DNA from: Bin18 sp965242795
GTDB lineage: Bacteria; Desulfobacterota; Binatia; Bin18
NCBI GenBank assembly: GCA_965242795.1
Contig: OZ251505.1
Span: 3,968,001 to 4,032,000 of the forward strand
DNA length: 64,000 nt
Reading direction: 5' to 3'
The translations under genes and the position numbers were made by a program. Shown here piece after piece: positions 7,598 through 19,799 of this stretch (its first letter is position 1; the number at the start of each line of letters is the position of its first letter). Under the pieces are notes generated by a model. It worked only from the letters and a program-made list of their open reading frames with translations. It ran no database searches and was not told the DNA's origin.

Positions 7598-8781
7598 CCG
7601 CCATCCCATTCCAGAGTGGGGCCGACCCGGCGCTGCTGGCGCTGACCGACGGCACCGTCTTCGCCGGCACCGCCTTCGGGGCGCGCGGCGAGGCGGTCGG
7701 CGAGATCGTCTTCAACACCTCGCTGACCGGCTATCAGGAAATCCTGACCGACCCGTCCTACAAGGGCCAGATCGTCACCATGACCTGCCCCGAGATCGGC
7801 AACGTCGGGGTGAATCCCGAAGACGTGGAGTCGCGCCGCTCGTTCGTCGAGGGCTTCGTGGTGAAGGAGTACTGGGAGCGGCCGAGCAACTGGCGCGCCC
7901 GGCAGAGCTTGGCCGCGTACATGCGTGAGCAGGGCGTCGTCGGCATTCAAGGGATCGACACCCGCGCGCTGGTCCGCCGCATCCGCGACCGCGGGGCGCA
8001 GCAGGCCGTCATTGCGACGGAAGACCTGGACGCGCGCCGCCTCGTCGCCAAAGCGCAGGACGCCCCCGACCTGCTCGGCCGCGACCTCGTCAAGGAAGTG
8101 ACCTGCCGCGCGCCCTACACCTGGACGCAGGGCCGTTGGGACCCGGCGACCGGCTACCGCGAGCAGGCGGGGACCGAACGCGCCGCCTCCGCAGTCCCGC
8201 GGCCGCCGGCGCCGCGCTATTCCGTCGTCGCCTACGACTACGGCGTGAAGTTCAACATCCTGCGCCACCTGGTCGAGGCCGGCTGCCGCGTGCGCGTGGT
8301 GCCCGCGGACACGCCCGCGGACGACGTGCTCGCCCTCGCCCCGGACGGCGTGTTCCTGTCCAACGGTCCGGGCGACCCGGCCGCGGCGCCGTACGCGCAC
8401 CGCCACGTCGCCGCGCTGATCGGCAAGCTGCCGCTGTTCGGCATCTGTCTCGGCCACCAGATTCTCGGCCTCGCCCTGGGCGGGCGCACCTACAAGCTCA
8501 AGTTCGGCCACCACGGCGGCAACCAGCCCGTCATGGACGTGGCGACCAACAAGGTCGAGATCACGGCGCAGAACCACGGCTTCTGCGTGGACGTGGACTC
8601 GCTGCCCGGCCATGCCGAGATCACCCACGTGAACCTCAACGACCGCACGGTCGAGGGGCTGCGACACCCCGACCATCCGCTCTTCTCCGTGCAGTACCAT
8701 CCCGAATCGTCGCCGGGGCCGCACGACGCGGACTACCTGTTCGGCCGCTTCACCGCCCTGATGGAGCGCTTTCGATCCTGA
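7594..8781 (+). CDS. carA: Carbamoyl-phosphate synthase small (glutaminase) subunit
   Basis: A 395-residue subunit that hydrolyses glutamine and channels ammonia to CarB. The N-terminal domain begins ALLALTDGTVFAG and contains the NTSLTGYQE motif. The class I amidotransferase domain carries the nucleophile Cys in GICLGHQ and the His/Glu of QYHPESSPGPHD near the C-terminus. It starts with GTG overlapping the pyrC stop (GTGA). carB follows after a 32 bp gap. Confidence 0.97.
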   Translation: MTAIPFQSGADPALLALTDGTVFAGTAFGARGEAVGEIVFNTSLTGYQEILTDPSYKGQIVTMTCPEIGNVGVNPEDVESRRSFVEGFVVKEYWERPSNWRARQSLAAYMREQGVVGIQGIDTRALVRRIRDRGAQQAVIATEDLDARRLVAKAQDAPDLLGRDLVKEVTCRAPYTWTQGRWDPATGYREQAGTERAASAVPRPPAPRYSVVAYDYGVKFNILRHLVEAGCRVRVVPADTPADDVLALAPDGVFLSNGPGDPAAAPYAHRHVAALIGKLPLFGICLGHQILGLALGGRTYKLKFGHHGGNQPVMDVATNKVEITAQNHGFCVDVDSLPGHAEITHVNLNDRTVEGLRHPDHPLFSVQYHPESSPGPHDADYLFGRFTALMERFRS

Positions 8782-8813
8782 CCGCAATTCCCGCGTCCGC
8801 GCGCGGCACCGCC

Positions 8814-12074
<3,261 letters not shown>

Positions 12075-12115
12075 CCGCGGCGCGCGGACGGACGCCGCCA
12101 CGGGCGGAAACGGGC

Positions 12116-14260
12116 ATGCCTGACGGAAGAACCGCCTCCCCGCCGGCGCCGGACGAGCGGACGTTCGGGGCCGAACCGCCGCTCAAGAAAGCGGTCCAGT
12201 ACGTCAAGGGCGTCGGCCCGCGGCGCGCCGAACAACTCGCCCGGCTCGGCATCCACACGGTCGAAGACCTGCTCTACCACGTGCCGTTCCGCTATCAGGA
12301 CCGGCGCGAGGTGACGCCCATCGCCGCGGCCGAGGTGGGCATGGAGGCGACCGTCGCCGGCCACGTCGCGCGCATGGGCCGCCGCTTTCTGGGCCGCCGG
12401 CGGCGCTGGGTGCTGGAAGCCGTGGTGCGCGACGACACCGGCTTCCTGTTCCTGCTCTGGTATCACCAGCACCGCTATTTTCAGCAACGCTACCAGCTCG
12501 GCCAGCGCGTCCTGCTGCACGGCAAGATCGAGGAGGGCCGGCAGGGCGGCAAGTGGATGGTGCATCCTGACATGGAGCCGCTCGACGACGCCGCGCCGAC
12601 CGCGCGCATCCTGCCCGTGTACGCCAAGACGAACGAAATGACGGTCGCCGCGCTGCGCCGCCTCGTCCACGGCGCGGTGGAGCAGTACGCCGAACACGTG
12701 ACCGACGGCGTGCCCGCGGAGGTGCGTCGGCGCCTGACGCTGCTGCCGCTCGCCCACGCCGTCCGCGCGCTGCACGTACCGCCGCTGGACGCCGACGTGG
12801 CGCAGTTGAACGGCTTCACGTCGCCGGCGCACCGCGCCGTGGTGTTCGGCGAGTTGTTCCATCTGCAACTCGGCATGGCGCTGCGCCGGCGCAGCATCGT
12901 GCGGGAAGCCGGCCTGTCCAGCGTGCCGGGGCCGCTCGTGCGCCGGGTGCCCGACGTCCTGCCCTTCCGCCTCACCGCGGCGCAGGAGACCGTGGTCGCG
13001 GCGATCTTCCGCGACATGGCCGCACCGCATCCCATGAACCGCCTGGTGCAGGGCGACGTGGGCTCCGGGAAGACCATCGTGGCGTTCCTCGCCGCGCTGG
13101 CGGCGCTCGACAGCGGCTACCAGGTCGCGTTCATGGCGCCGACCGAACTGCTGGCCGAGCAGCACAGCCGGACCCTGACGCCGCTGGCCGAGCGGCTGGG
13201 CGTGTCGCTGGTGCTGCTGACCGGAGACACGCGCGCCCGGCGCAAGCAGGCGGTGTACGGCCTGCTGGAACGCGGCGAGGTGGACGTCGTCGTCGGCACG
13301 CACGCGCTCATCCAGGACGAGGTACGCTTCCAGCGCCTGGGGCTCGCGATCGTGGACGAACAGCACCGCTTCGGCGTGATGCAACGCGCGGAACTCCGCA
13401 AGCGCGGCGCCAACCCGGACATGCTGTTGCTCACCGCCACGCCCATCCCGCGCACCCTGGCGCTGACCATGTACGGCGACCTGGACGTGTCGGCCCTGCG
13501 CGAACGCCCGCCCGGCCGCCAGCCGGTCGCGACGCGCCTGTTCGGCGAGGCCGACCGCGACGCCGCGTACCGCCTCGTGCTCGCCGAACTCCGCGCCGGC
13601 CACCAAGCCTACGTCGTCTATCCGCTGGTCGAGGAGTCGGAAAAATCCGACCTGAAGGCCGCGACCGGCATGGCCGAGGAATTGGCGCGCACCCATTTCG
13701 CCGACTATGCGGTCGGCCTGGTGCACGGGCGCATGAAGGCCGCCGAAAAAGACGCGGTCATGCAGCGCTTCCAGGCCGGCGCCGTACACGTCCTGGTCTC
13801 GACGACGGTCATCGAGGTGGGCATCGACGTGCCCAACGCCACGGTCATCGTGATCGAGCACGCCGAACGCTTCGGCCTCGCCCAATTGCACCAGTTGCGC
13901 GGCCGCGTGGGCCGCGGAAGTGCGGCCTCGTTCTGCCTCCTGTTGGCCCGGGCGACGCCGGGCGACGACTCCCTGCGGCGGCTCCAGGTCATGGCCGACA
14001 CCGACGACGGCTTCGCGATTGCGGAGGCCGACCTCCGGTTCCGCGGCCCGGGAGAGTTCCTCGGCCGCCGCCAGTCGGGCATGCCCGATTTCCGCGTCGC
14101 CAACATCGTGCGCGACGGCAGGCTCCTGGAGACGGCGCGCGACGAAGCCTTGGCGTGGCTCGAACGGGACCCCCACCTGAGCGCCCCGGAGTCCGAGACG
14201 CTGCGCGCCACCCTGGAGGACCGCTGGGCCGGCCGCCTGGACTTCGCCCGCGTCGGGTGA
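12116..14260 (+). CDS. recG: ATP-dependent DNA helicase RecG
   Basis: A 714-residue monomeric helicase that remodels stalled forks and Holliday junctions. The N-terminal wedge region has VKGVGPRRAEQLARLGI followed by YHVPFRYQDRR. Helicase motifs follow in order: GDVGSGKT (Walker A), VDEQHRFGV (DEQH box), LTATPIPRTLAL (motif III) and QLRGRVGRG (motif VI). The ATG at 12116 is the first plausible start after carB, whose stop lies 41 bp upstream, so recG may be read through with the pyr operon. Confidence 0.97.
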   Translation: MPDGRTASPPAPDERTFGAEPPLKKAVQYVKGVGPRRAEQLARLGIHTVEDLLYHVPFRYQDRREVTPIAAAEVGMEATVAGHVARMGRRFLGRRRRWVLEAVVRDDTGFLFLLWYHQHRYFQQRYQLGQRVLLHGKIEEGRQGGKWMVHPDMEPLDDAAPTARILPVYAKTNEMTVAALRRLVHGAVEQYAEHVTDGVPAEVRRRLTLLPLAHAVRALHVPPLDADVAQLNGFTSPAHRAVVFGELFHLQLGMALRRRSIVREAGLSSVPGPLVRRVPDVLPFRLTAAQETVVAAIFRDMAAPHPMNRLVQGDVGSGKTIVAFLAALAALDSGYQVAFMAPTELLAEQHSRTLTPLAERLGVSLVLLTGDTRARRKQAVYGLLERGEVDVVVGTHALIQDEVRFQRLGLAIVDEQHRFGVMQRAELRKRGANPDMLLLTATPIPRTLALTMYGDLDVSALRERPPGRQPVATRLFGEADRDAAYRLVLAELRAGHQAYVVYPLVEESEKSDLKAATGMAEELARTHFADYAVGLVHGRMKAAEKDAVMQRFQAGAVHVLVSTTVIEVGIDVPNATVIVIEHAERFGLAQLHQLRGRVGRGSAASFCLLLARATPGDDSLRRLQVMADTDDGFAIAEADLRFRGPGEFLGRRQSGMPDFRVANIVRDGRLLETARDEALAWLERDPHLSAPESETLRATLEDRWAGRLDFARVG

Positions 14261-14322
14261 GCCCACCCGCATATTCCAGATGGAATTCTCATCCCGTCTC
14301 GGGACAAAAGGATCGGGTTGGT

Positions 14323-14670
14323 CTAGCCCGGGGGGAGGGGAGGGAGACCGAGCGCGATACTCAGCGCACGGTCGAGGTCGCCGATTTTCGATGCGGACAA
14401 CGTTCCCGCGAAGTGCGTGAGCTTCGTCTTGAACATCAGCGTCAGAAAGTCACACCGAACGGCGCTGGTATGCTTCACGCCGTCCTCGGGACCCAATACG
14501 ACTTCGGTCGAGAGTCCCAATACCTCGCTGTACACGGGGGCACAGATCACGGTGGACACGTCATCGTGGCTGGTGATGAATGATCTGGAAACCACGACAT
14601 AGAAGCCGGGTTTCCCGCCCCGTTCCGAAATCCGCTCCCGCGTGCGGTACAGTTCGCCCCGCTTCATCAT
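14323..14670 (-). CDS. MazF/PemK-type endoribonuclease toxin
   Basis: A 115-residue protein with the PemK/MazF fold pattern: the N-terminus RGELYR, the strand GKPGFYVVVSRS, then VSTVICAPVYS and the central AVRCDFLTLM with the 'T-x-x-V-L-G-P-E-D-G' stretch. Such toxins cut mRNA at short sequence motifs. Its start overlaps the end of the upstream antitoxin gene, the usual arrangement for a toxin-antitoxin operon. Two adjacent ATG codons are possible starts. Confidence 0.85.
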   Translation of the reverse strand: MMKRGELYRTRERISERGGKPGFYVVVSRSFITSHDDVSTVICAPVYSEVLGLSTEVVLGPEDGVKHTSAVRCDFLTLMFKTKLTHFAGTLSASKIGDLDRALSIALGLPPLPPG

Positions 14671-14900
14671 TGCGCTTGCTCGGCGATCAACGCCTCGGTT
14701 TGCCGGGCCAGACGCTTCCGATGCGTGCGGAGGATCCGGTCTTCGTGCGCCTCGGTCGTGCGGCGCCGTTGCTGTTCGGCAAACCCGCGAATCGCAGTCC
14801 GTACGAGCGCGGAACGACTCGCATGTCGGGGCGCGGCGTCCGCCATCTCGTCCAGCAGGCTTAATGTCGAGTCGTCAATGGTTACGGCAATAGTTTTCAT
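14667..14900 (-). CDS. Ribbon-helix-helix antitoxin
   Basis: A 77-residue protein with an N-terminal ribbon-helix-helix pattern: the strand KTIAVTIDDSTL, helix LLDEMADAA, then SRSALVRTAIRGFAE. This fold binds DNA as a dimer. The basic C-terminal half probably wraps the toxin. The last bases overlap the MazF-like start, so the pair is co-translated and probably represses its own promoter. Confidence 0.82.
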   Translation of the reverse strand: MKTIAVTIDDSTLSLLDEMADAAPRHASRSALVRTAIRGFAEQQRRRTTEAHEDRILRTHRKRLARQTEALIAEQAQ

Positions 14901-14998
14901 ATTGTCTGGATATCACCTCGGAATCAGAAATACAACCGGCAAGACAGGGGGGCAGGCCGCATTTTGACCGCCGAAAGGCGGCGGGGTATGGTGCGGGC

Positions 14999-16579
14999 AT
15001 GGCGATTCGCCCGGCCGGCGCGGCCAAGCGCAAGTTGCCGATCGGCATTCAGACCTTCCGCGAGATCCGCGAGGAGGGCTGGTACTACGTCGATAAGACC
15101 GCCTATGCCCTCCGGCTGGCCGACGAGGGGAAGCACTACTTTCTGTCCCGCCCGCGCCGCTTCGGCAAGAGCCTATTCCTGGATACGCTGAAGGAACTCT
15201 TCGAAGGGAACGAGGCGCTGTTCGCGGGGCTGGCCGTCCACCGCGCGTGGGACTGGTCCGTCCGGCACCCCGTCTTGCGGCTGGACTTCAGCGGGCGGAA
15301 CTTCACCGAGGCGGACCATCTGCACGCCAACCTGGCGGCGCAACTGGAGCGAATCGAAAACCGCGCCGGCGTCGGCGCGCCCCACCTCCCTGGACCCGAG
15401 CGCTTCGCCGCGCTGATCGAGGCGCTGCACGACCGCGCCGGGCAGCGCACGGTCGTCCTGGTGGACGAATACGACAAGCCGATCCTCGACGCGCTGGCCA
15501 CGCCGGCGCTGGCCCGGGCCAACCGCGACGCCCTGCGCGGGCTGTACTCGGCCATCAAATTCAGTGACGCCCACATCCGGTTCACGCTGCTCACCGGTGT
15601 CAGCAAGTTCTCCAAGGTCAGCTTGTTCTCCGGTCTGAACAATCTGACCGACGTCACGTTGGACCCCTGCTATGCCGCCGTCTGCGGCTATACCGACACG
15701 GATCTGGATACCGTGTTCGCCGCCGAACTCCCCGGCCTGGACCGGCAGGCCATCCGCGACTGGTACGACGGGTACAACTGGTGCGGTCCGGAGCGGTTGT
15801 ACAACCCCTTCGACATCCTGCTGCTCCTCCGCAACCGCACGTTCAAGGCGCACTGGTTCGAGACCGGCACCCCGAAATTCCTGATCGACCTGTTGATGCA
15901 GCGCGGGATCGCCTCTCCCGACCTGGACGGCATGATCGGCACCGACGCGCTCCTCTCCGCCTTCGACGTGGACGAGATCGCCACCGAGGCACTACTGTTC
16001 CAGACCGGCTACCTGACCATCCACGGCGCGGAGGAGCACAACGGCCAGACCCGCTACCGCCTGGGCTATCCGAACCGCGAAGTGCGCCAGAGCCTGAACG
16101 AGCACCTCTTGCACGCGCTGTTGCCGGAGACGTCGCGCCGGCTGGCGGAAAACGGCCCGTTGCGCGACCTGCTGGCGGCGCACGACTTCGTCGGGCTGGA
16201 GGCCCTGTTCCGCGCCGTCTTCGCCAGCATTCCGCACCAGTGGCACGTCAACAACGACATCGCAAACTACGAGGGGTACTACGCCAGCGTGTTCTACTCC
16301 TGTTTCGCCGGGCAAGGGTTCGACCTCATCCCGGAGGAAAGCTCCAGCCGCGGGCGGGCGGACTTGGCGCTACGTTTCGACGGCAACGTCTATCTATTCG
16401 AGTTCAAGACGGTGGAAACGACGCCGACGGGCGCAGCGCTGGCGCAGCTCAAGGCCAAGAACTACGCCGACAAGTACCGGCACGGCGGCGAGCCGGTCTC
16501 TCTGGTCGGGGTGGAGTTCAGCCGCACGGAGCGCACCATCGCCGCGGTGGAGGGCGAGCGCCTCCCCGCCTCGTCCTAG
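14999..16579 (+). CDS. AAA-ATPase-like protein with C-terminal PD-(D/E)XK nuclease domain
   Basis: A 526-residue member of the AAA-ATPase-like (PF09820-type) plus DUF1703 (PF08011-type) family. The N-terminal half opens with GIQTFREIREEGWYYVDKT. It has a P-loop variant PRRFGKS at residues 52-58 and a Walker B-like stretch VVLVDEYDKPI. The C-terminal half carries GRADLAL and YLFEFK, spaced as the D and ExK of a PD-(D/E)XK nuclease. The cellular role of this widespread, often multi-copy family is unknown; it is usually treated as a mobile accessory gene. It stands alone here. Confidence 0.88.
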   Translation: MAIRPAGAAKRKLPIGIQTFREIREEGWYYVDKTAYALRLADEGKHYFLSRPRRFGKSLFLDTLKELFEGNEALFAGLAVHRAWDWSVRHPVLRLDFSGRNFTEADHLHANLAAQLERIENRAGVGAPHLPGPERFAALIEALHDRAGQRTVVLVDEYDKPILDALATPALARANRDALRGLYSAIKFSDAHIRFTLLTGVSKFSKVSLFSGLNNLTDVTLDPCYAAVCGYTDTDLDTVFAAELPGLDRQAIRDWYDGYNWCGPERLYNPFDILLLLRNRTFKAHWFETGTPKFLIDLLMQRGIASPDLDGMIGTDALLSAFDVDEIATEALLFQTGYLTIHGAEEHNGQTRYRLGYPNREVRQSLNEHLLHALLPETSRRLAENGPLRDLLAAHDFVGLEALFRAVFASIPHQWHVNNDIANYEGYYASVFYSCFAGQGFDLIPEESSSRGRADLALRFDGNVYLFEFKTVETTPTGAALAQLKAKNYADKYRHGGEPVSLVGVEFSRTERTIAAVEGERLPASS

Positions 16580-16742
16580 CAGCCGAGTCGGCACATTCCG
16601 GTCCGTATCGTGGAGAGACCGAGACGGTTCGGGGCGTTGCAAACGTCGTGACGAGCGGCTAGGCGTGGGGCCGACTCCCAGGCGAAAAATCAGGATTTCG
16701 GACGCTGTTCCGTAACGCCCCAAGCCCATCTTAGACGTCATC

Positions 16743-17156
16743 ATGCCTACCCCCCGCGTGATCGTCGCCGTCATCTGTGACGACGTGCGCCACGAACAAG
16801 GCGAGAAGGAGAGCCTCATGGGGCTCTTCACCACCTTCCGCGTCTCCGACTATCAACAGCCGCTGCCCCGCTTCGCCGTCTTCCTGAAGCTGGGTTTCGA
16901 CGAGGCGGGCGCGCACACCGTCGGGCTGAACGTCCGGTCGCACGAAGGCGACTTCGGCATCAACCTGGAAGGGCCGGTCGAGGCGGGCGCCCGGGACGAG
17001 GCGTATGGGCAATATCTGGCCGGCATGGTCCTCAATCTTCCCGACCTGAAAGTGCCGCGGGAGGGCCGGTACGCCGTCAACGTCAAGGTCGATGGCACCG
17101 AGGTCGTCCAGATTCCGTTCGTCGTGAAAACGACGAAACCCCCGACCGTCCAGTAG
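16743..17156 (+). CDS. Uncharacterised small beta-rich protein (DUF6941-like)
   Basis: A 137-residue protein with no signal peptide or membrane segment. It starts TPRVIVAVICDDVRHEQGEKESLMGLF and ends with a beta strand VVQIPFVVKTTK. The layout ('x-x-C-D-D-V-R-x-E' then 'G-L-F') recalls DUF6941-type proteins, but I cannot confirm that. Its last ~65 bp are duplicated, with decay, at 17791-17857. No good ribosome-binding site is visible before the ATG. Confidence 0.7.
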   Translation: MPTPRVIVAVICDDVRHEQGEKESLMGLFTTFRVSDYQQPLPRFAVFLKLGFDEAGAHTVGLNVRSHEGDFGINLEGPVEAGARDEAYGQYLAGMVLNLPDLKVPREGRYAVNVKVDGTEVVQIPFVVKTTKPPTVQ

Positions 17157-17407
17157 GCCGCAGTGCACGAGTGGCGTCACGACGGGAACGAAGGCGAGAT
17201 GAACCAGGAGCCTGAGCGGAACACGTTGCGTCCGGAGTACGATTGCACTGCTGGGGTGAGGGGCAAACGCCACTGGGCCTGCCGGCAAGGGGCCGAACGT
17301 GGTGTTGTTGGCGCCCGATATTGCGGCGATCTTCAAGGATGCCGCGCCGTGAACGCGACATGGCGCATGCTGGCGTCAAACGATAATCAGAGCGCGGGGA
17401 GGCGGTC
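17157..17407. other. Gap without a recognisable gene
   Basis: I see no coding sequence with family features here. The GGGGAGG at 17397-17403 is the ribosome-binding site of the aspartic protease-like gene downstream. Confidence 0.5.
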
Positions 17408-17827
17408 ATGGGAAGAATTGTTGTCGAAGCCATGATAGAGAACGGGATCGCCGCAACGTTCCGCATTCAGAACGAGGCGTTGATCGACACCGGGGCGGCC
17501 TACCTGACGTCGCCGCTCGCGTGGCGCGACCGATTGAGCGCATTGAGGCGGCTCGACACGGTATCAGTGGAGACGGCTACCCAGGCCGTGGTGCGAGGCG
17601 ACATCTGTGGACTGGTGTTACTCCGCATGGGAGACTTCCGGCCGGTACTGACCGAAGTATTATTCATCGACATGGAACCGTCCGACCGACAATACGAACC
17701 GTTGATCGGGTACATCCGGCTGGAGCAAGCCCAAGTCGTGGTGGATTTGGTCGGCCATCGGCTCGCCAAGTTCAGCCGGGTCAACCTCAAAATGGCACCT
17801 AGGTCGTCCAGATTCCGCTCATCGTGA
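17408..17827 (+). CDS. Clan AA (retropepsin-like) aspartic protease
   Basis: A 139-residue protein resembling the single-domain bacterial and archaeal clan AA proteases. It starts MGRIVVEAMI, has the catalytic motif ALIDTGAAYLTSP (D-T-G at about residues 27-29), and ends with the strand pair LIGYIRLEQAQVVVD and HRLAKF. Such enzymes act as dimers. Its usual family end is near NLK; the last ~11 residues (MAPRSSRFRSS) are read out of frame from a duplicated fragment of the gene at 16743. GGGGAGG precedes the ATG. Confidence 0.75.
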   Translation: MGRIVVEAMIENGIAATFRIQNEALIDTGAAYLTSPLAWRDRLSALRRLDTVSVETATQAVVRGDICGLVLLRMGDFRPVLTEVLFIDMEPSDRQYEPLIGYIRLEQAQVVVDLVGHRLAKFSRVNLKMAPRSSRFRSS

Positions 17828-17857
17828 GGACGCCGAAACTCCCGACCATCCAGTAGG
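17791..17857 (+). pseudogene. Decayed duplicate of the 3' end of the gene at 16743
   Basis: These 67 bp align without gaps to 17091-17157, with about ten differences, and include the shared CCAGTAG end. In the original reading frame the copy carries ACC-TAG where the parent has ACC-GAG, so it is dead. It overlaps and extends the protease-like gene. It implies that a second copy of the 16743 gene once stood here. Confidence 0.85.
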
Positions 17858-17962
17858 TTACCGAGTTGAACTGTACTGTAGGAAAACCGTACATGACAAA
17901 CGGTATCGAGGAGGATAAAGGAGAAGAAAAGAAGGGGAATGACAGACAAGATGATCCTTCGC

Positions 17963-18030
17963 CCGTTTCGATGTTTCGACAAGCTCAACACAGCGCAGGC
18001 TCAACGAACTGGGGGATGGGAAGGTCCCTG
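17963..18030 (-). repeat. Dispersed repeat copy (TTCGACAAGCTCA family)
   Basis: This is a shortened relative of the 2747-2838 element, with TTTCGATGTTTCGACAAGCT and CAGGCTCAACGAACT arms. An open frame from upstream reads through it into the next gene, but that N-terminal part is repeat-derived and not credible as protein. Confidence 0.75.
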
Positions 18031-18093
18031 AAAAAGCAACGATACCCGTGCACGGGCGATGCGGTTGCCGAGCCCACGGCAGGGAACGGAGCG

Positions 18094-18387
18094 ATGAAAC
18101 GGCAGATGCTGGAACGAGCGCGGCGCACCGTGGAAGGCTTCCTGCACCGGCAGTGCGCGGATACCACGCTCACGGTACTGTCGGTGAACCCGGAAGTGGA
18201 CGGCGACGAATTTCTCTTGATACACCTCACCTACGATGACGGCAGCAACGCCAAGGGCCTTCCCGACTCCTTAGCGCGGATCAAGCTGATCGGGCGCTTG
18301 CGGACCGAACTCCAGGGCGAGGACATCGAGGTGTTCCCCGTCGTCTCGTTCACCGCCGAATCGAAGGTTGGGGAAGAGCCGGAGTAG
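18094..18387 (+). CDS. Small conserved protein paired with a HEPN-like gene
   Basis: A 97-residue protein of unknown function. It begins KRQMLERARRTVEGFLHRQ and has a hydrophobic strand DEFLLIHLTYDD, a basic helix (LIGRLRTELQ) and an end FPVVSFTAES. From memory, small proteins of this type precede HEPN-like genes in several genomes, and a broken HEPN-like gene starts 7 bp after its stop. I chose ATG 18094 because the upstream part of the open frame lies in a repeat. The intact state of this partner while the HEPN gene is broken is notable. Confidence 0.65.
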   Translation: MKRQMLERARRTVEGFLHRQCADTTLTVLSVNPEVDGDEFLLIHLTYDDGSNAKGLPDSLARIKLIGRLRTELQGEDIEVFPVVSFTAESKVGEEPE

Positions 18388-18393
18388 CGCGTC

Positions 18394-18792
18394 ATGGAGC
18401 CGGAGCACCTCTTGCAGATAGCCACCGGCCTTGCCGAAGCCAACTCCGGTCGGCCGCGGCGGGCGGACTTGCGCCGCACGGTCAGCACCGCTAATATGCC
18501 TTGTCCCACTATCTGACGCGCACCTGTGCGGACCGTTTGGCAGGCCGCGCCGGCACGGCTGGCAACTGGCCGATGTGGCGGCGGGTGTACCGGGCGCTGG
18601 AGCACAGGCAGGTCAAGACGCGGTGCGAGAACGCACCATCCTCGTTTCCCTACGGCCTACAGGAATTCGGACACACGTTTTCGGTGCTGCAAAAACGTTC
18701 GAACGGCGATTGACCGGTTTCTTGCAACTTCTGCCAATGTCCGTCGCGACTTCGCCGTCCATGTGCTGATGAAGGTGAGAGCCGATGTCTAA
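18394..18792 (+). pseudogene. HEPN-like protein gene, frameshifted
   Basis: Three frames joined give one protein. MEPEHLLQIATGLAEANSG and LRRTVSTA come first, then after a shift at about 18493 YALSHYLTRTCADRLAG and WRRVYRALEHRQVK, and after a second shift at about 18705 AIDRFLATSANVRRDFAVHV. The intact family reads STAYYALFH at the first shift, so one or two bases have been lost there. HEPN proteins are often RNases or the toxin half of HEPN/MNT pairs, but the R-x4-6-H motif cannot be assigned safely here. Confidence 0.72.
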
Positions 18793-18935
18793 ACGGGCGG
18801 ATGTGGGTGTGGCGGGCGAGACGCCCGCGTTCCCAGGGGCGGGCCTTCCCCTCTTGCCGAACCTCCGACCAACGAACTCCCCTGTAGAGTAGAACGACGA
18901 GGGAGGACGACCATACGACGCTCCGCCGGATATCG

Positions 18936-18947
18936 CCCCCCCCCCCC
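18936..18947 (+). repeat. Poly-C tract (12 C) upstream of the autotransporter gene
   Basis: Twelve consecutive C lie 42 bp before the ATG at 18989. Homopolymers of this length slip during replication, and in known phase-variable genes tracts in this position alter promoter spacing or translation. Confidence 0.85.
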
Positions 18948-19799
18948 AGGTACTCTCCTCCCCAGCGCATGACCCCGGCGGGGGGGCGATGGCTGAGAGA
19001 GACGGAGCACGGCGGCGGTGGGCGATCCTTGTGCTCGTGCTGAGCCGTCGTTGCGGGGAGTGGAGGGCTCGTGCCGCGGGCGTTCGCCCAGACGGTGCCG
19101 AACCCGACGGTCTGGAGGAATCAGACCACAGGTGTGCAGGGAATCAGGACGTTAGGCGGGGGTGGAGCGTCACCACGAATATTCTCAATTGGGTGACGAC
19201 TCAGAAGGGCGTCTCGGTCACCAATAGTGTTACCTCGGGCGATTGGAATCGGACGGACATGTACGTCTGCCCCTGGACGTCGGTGACGCCGGCCACCGCT
19301 CCCCGGGCACAACCTCGTCCCACCGACTCTACGAAATTGTATGATACCACCGGCTCCGGCTTCTTTTCCCAGACCCGCTCACTCGATCTCATGCTGACCC
19401 GGACGATGATCGACAACGGGGGTGTCGTCATCCTGGCCTACTACGAGGGCACCTCTTCTTCGGATCTCGGTATCGCCTTCACCCAATGGGTGCCGGTCCC
19501 GGAGATATATTTGAGCCGGACGACGGCGCTGACGCCCACCGAAGAAGGTAGCCGCCGACGCGTACACCGTGAGCCTCAGCGGGCAACCCTCGGAGCACAT
19601 GCGGGTGTCCGTGGCGCGCAATAGCAGCGCCGTCCAAGTGCGCACCCCCGGCGGGTCGTGGGGGGCGAGCCTAGCGCTGAATTTTACGGCGAGCACATGG
19701 AACACCGCGAGACGATCCAGGTCAACGCGCCGCACGATGCCGACGGGGCAAACGCGAGCGTAGAGATAACGCATTCGGTGAATATCACGTAGAGCTCCT

